From Corynebacterium jeikeium (GTDB lineage Bacteria; Actinomycetota; Actinomycetes; Mycobacteriales; Mycobacteriaceae): 64,000 nt of DNA. The stretch is from contig NZ_CP063195.1 in assembly GCF_028609885.1 (NCBI RefSeq), forward strand, positions 1,488,001 to 1,552,000. The letters are read 5' to 3'. This document shows positions 62,210 through 64,000 of this stretch, one piece after another. Below the pieces are notes generated by a model. That model was not told the DNA's origin, searched no databases, and was given only the letters and a program-made list of their open reading frames with translations. The translations under genes and the position numbers were made by a program. Position 1 is the stretch's first letter, and each line of letters begins with the position of its first letter.

Positions 62210-62358
62210 CGGGGTGCCGCCAGCGCCGGCGAAGGGGCAACCAACACCGCGAATGAGTTCACCTGACGGCCATGTTGCCGTAAACCTAGCGCAAAAAAGA
62301 GGTGGAAACATGTGTCTGGTTTTATTCATAATTCGCACATAGATAGGCGCGGCTCTTC
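62210..62358. promoter_or_regulatory. Intergenic region between kdpE and the secreted protein gene
   Basis: 149 bases with no ORF. GCGCCGGCGAAGG lies after the kdpE stop, then an AT-rich stretch (TTTTATTCATAATTCGCACA) about 20-40 bases before ATG 62359 could carry the next promoter. No strong ribosome binding site is visible before that ATG. Confidence 0.35.
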
Positions 62359-64000
62359 ATGCAGCTCAACAACTTCAAAAACTCGGTCTCCCAGCGTGCA
62401 CAGCGTGCTCGGCGCTCCCAACGCAAGGTCGCAGGGATTTCCCTGGCTCTAGCGGTGATTCCCTTCGCCGCGGTTCCCGCAGCGCACGCAACCGCAGGCT
62501 CCGAGACCGTGGTCGGATCCACCCTGGGATCTTCCAGCTTCGGCTCCTCGGCTGGGTCTTCTGTGACGGGTTCTTCCCTGTCTGGGTCTAAGGGTCCTGC
62601 TGGTTCCACCGGCTCCTCGCAGCCGGGCACCCCAGAGGCTCCGGGCGCGCAGTCCACATTTGAACGCACTGCGACCTACCCGGTGTACGAAAACCGTCCC
62701 GAGGGCGAGGATAAGTCCGCGGCGACCGTGGCGGAGATCTCCACGATCTCCAAGGACGGCAAGACGCTGATCCACACGGACGCCCTGGCGCAGCGCATCG
62801 GCTTCATCGACATCAGCAACCCGAACGCTCCGAAGGGCCTGGGCACCCTGGATCTGAAGGCACAGGGGCACGCCAAGGACGAGCCGACCTCCGTAGCTGT
62901 GTACGGCGACTACCTGCTGGTGGTTATCGACGAGACGGGAGGCGACTTCGCCAACCCGAAGGGCCGCGTGGACATCGTGCGGGTCTCCGACCGCACCCGC
63001 GTTTCCTCCATCGACTTGCAGGGGCAGCCGGATTCCATCGCCATCTCCCCCGCTGGCGCGCCGGGCAAGCCCAAGGCCGCCATCGCCATGGAGAACCAGC
63101 GCAACGAGGAACACAACGACGGCAACCTGCCGCAGCTGCCCACCGGCTTTGTGCAGACCATCGACCTGTCCGGGGATGCCAAGGATTGGAAGGCCACCCC
63201 GATCCGCTTCGAGGACGAAAATGGCAAGCTGCTGGACGAAGTAAAGAAGGCCGGGCTGGATACCCCCGAGGACCTGGAGCCGGAGTACGTCAGCATCAAC
63301 AGCAAGAACCAGCTGGCCGTCACCCTGCAGGAGAACAACGGCGTAGCCATCATCGACCTGCAGACCAACCGCATCACCAACGTGTTCAGTGCAGGCAGTA
63401 CTGAGGTCAAGGGCGTCGACACTCAGTCCGATAAGCTCATCAACCCCACCGATACTCTGCCCGCCACCCCGCGCGAGCCGGACGCCATCGCATGGATCGA
63501 CGATAACCACGTAGCCACCGCCAACGAGGGCGATTGGAAGGGCGGAACCCGCGGCTGGACCGTCTTCGATACCAGCGGCAAGATCATCTGGGATGCCGGC
63601 AACTCCGTGGAGAACCTGGCCATCCGCCACGGCCTGCACAACAACAAGCGCGCCAAGAAGAAGGGCGTGGAGATCGAGGGCATCGCCACCGCCAAGATGA
63701 ATGGCACCAACTACGCCTTCGTCGGCTCCGAGCGCTCCAACTTCGTGGCCGTGTACAACGTCAACGATCCGGCGAACCCTCAGTTCGTGCAGATGCTGTT
63801 CACCACCAACGGCCCGGAGGGAATCCTGCCGATCCCGGAGCGCAACATGCTAGCCGTTTCCAGTGAGGTCGACGAGCCGGACAACGCCGTGCGTAGCGCG
63901 GTGACGCTATATCGTCTGGGTGGCCAGGAATCCCAGCCCTCCATTGTTTCCGCCGACGAGGGCGATGCACCGATCGGCTGGGGTGCGCTGGGTGCTCTTA
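62359..64000 (+). CDS. Secreted beta-propeller-like protein (choice-of-anchor I / phytase-esterase-like), cut by window edge
   Basis: At least 547 residues from ATG 62359, open to the window end. A positively charged start and hydrophobic stretch (VAGISLALAVIPFAAVPAAH) form a signal peptide with likely cleavage after A-H-A. A Ser/Gly low-complexity spacer (~52-95) follows. The rest has repeated beta-strand blocks (AQRIGFIDISNPNAPKGLGT, PTSVAVYGDYLLVVID, EPDAIAWIDDNHVATANEGD, GIATAKMNGTNYAFVGSERS), as in choice-of-anchor I or alkaline-phosphatase-associated propellers. Placement after kdpE is probably coincidental. The C-terminal anchor lies beyond the window. Confidence 0.7.
   Translation, partial: MQLNNFKNSVSQRAQRARRSQRKVAGISLALAVIPFAAVPAAHATAGSETVVGSTLGSSSFGSSAGSSVTGSSLSGSKGPAGSTGSSQPGTPEAPGAQSTFERTATYPVYENRPEGEDKSAATVAEISTISKDGKTLIHTDALAQRIGFIDISNPNAPKGLGTLDLKAQGHAKDEPTSVAVYGDYLLVVIDETGGDFANPKGRVDIVRVSDRTRVSSIDLQGQPDSIAISPAGAPGKPKAAIAMENQRNEEHNDGNLPQLPTGFVQTIDLSGDAKDWKATPIRFEDENGKLLDEVKKAGLDTPEDLEPEYVSINSKNQLAVTLQENNGVAIIDLQTNRITNVFSAGSTEVKGVDTQSDKLINPTDTLPATPREPDAIAWIDDNHVATANEGDWKGGTRGWTVFDTSGKIIWDAGNSVENLAIRHGLHNNKRAKKKGVEIEGIATAKMNGTNYAFVGSERSNFVAVYNVNDPANPQFVQMLFTTNGPEGILPIPERNMLAVSSEVDEPDNAVRSAVTLYRLGGQESQPSIVSADEGDAPIGWGALGAL

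Overview
The window looks like a Corynebacterium chromosome. Supporting points are the high GC content, five copies of a 1385 bp IS matching what I recall of IS1249 (described from C. xerosis), and a host block of tRNA-Glu, an HD phosphohydrolase, a YihY/BrkB membrane protein, glycogen phosphorylase and a complete kdpFABCDE locus. I cannot resolve the species.

Region 1 (1-1513): the window opens inside a minus-strand ClbS/DfsB-like gene. An IS5-family (IS427-type) element follows, ending just before the ribosome binding site of the first phage gene.

Region 2 (about 1531-31290): a plus-strand siphovirus-type prophage. The order is small terminase, a phage S-adenosylmethionine synthetase, a ParB-domain/beta-class DNA methyltransferase, a cluster of small genes punctuated by three copies of a ~58 bp promoter/operator-like repeat, large terminase, portal, ClpP-type head protease, HK97 capsid protein, connectors, major tail protein, tail chaperones with a canonical CCCAAAA -1 slip site, tape measure, distal tail protein, a 1446-residue tail fibre/endopeptidase-type protein, holin and a two-CPL-7-repeat amidase endolysin. 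It ends with a zinc-finger/HTH protein, a short helical protein, two tandem large serine recombinases and a DUF4062 protein. An IS1249 copy splits the portal gene, so this copy should not make particles. The architecture resembles Firmicutes-type prophages more than classical corynephages (recall, not searched). The right boundary seems to lie inside a type I restriction hsdM gene, which loses family similarity just before its catalytic motif.

Region 3 (31341-53272): an approximately 10.96 kb direct tandem repeat. Each unit holds truncated hsdM, a nested IS pile (an IS1249-group element disrupted by both IS1249 and an IS3 element, then another IS1249), tRNA-Glu(CUC), the HD protein, YihY and glgP. 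Copy A ends in a glgP/hsdM chimeric junction at 42315/42316, and its tRNA, yihY and glgP are damaged by small indels. Copy B carries intact versions of the host genes but damaged versions of the IS-associated genes. Most differences are short indels, many in homopolymers, while the five IS1249 transposases are identical. That pattern fits either a real tandem duplication with poor consensus polishing or a pure assembly artefact.

Region 4 (53857-64000): a 28-codon membrane-peptide ORF, kdpF, kdpA, kdpB, kdpC, then kdpD and kdpE, forming a high-affinity K+ uptake ATPase with its own two-component regulator. A secreted beta-propeller-like protein follows and runs off the right edge.
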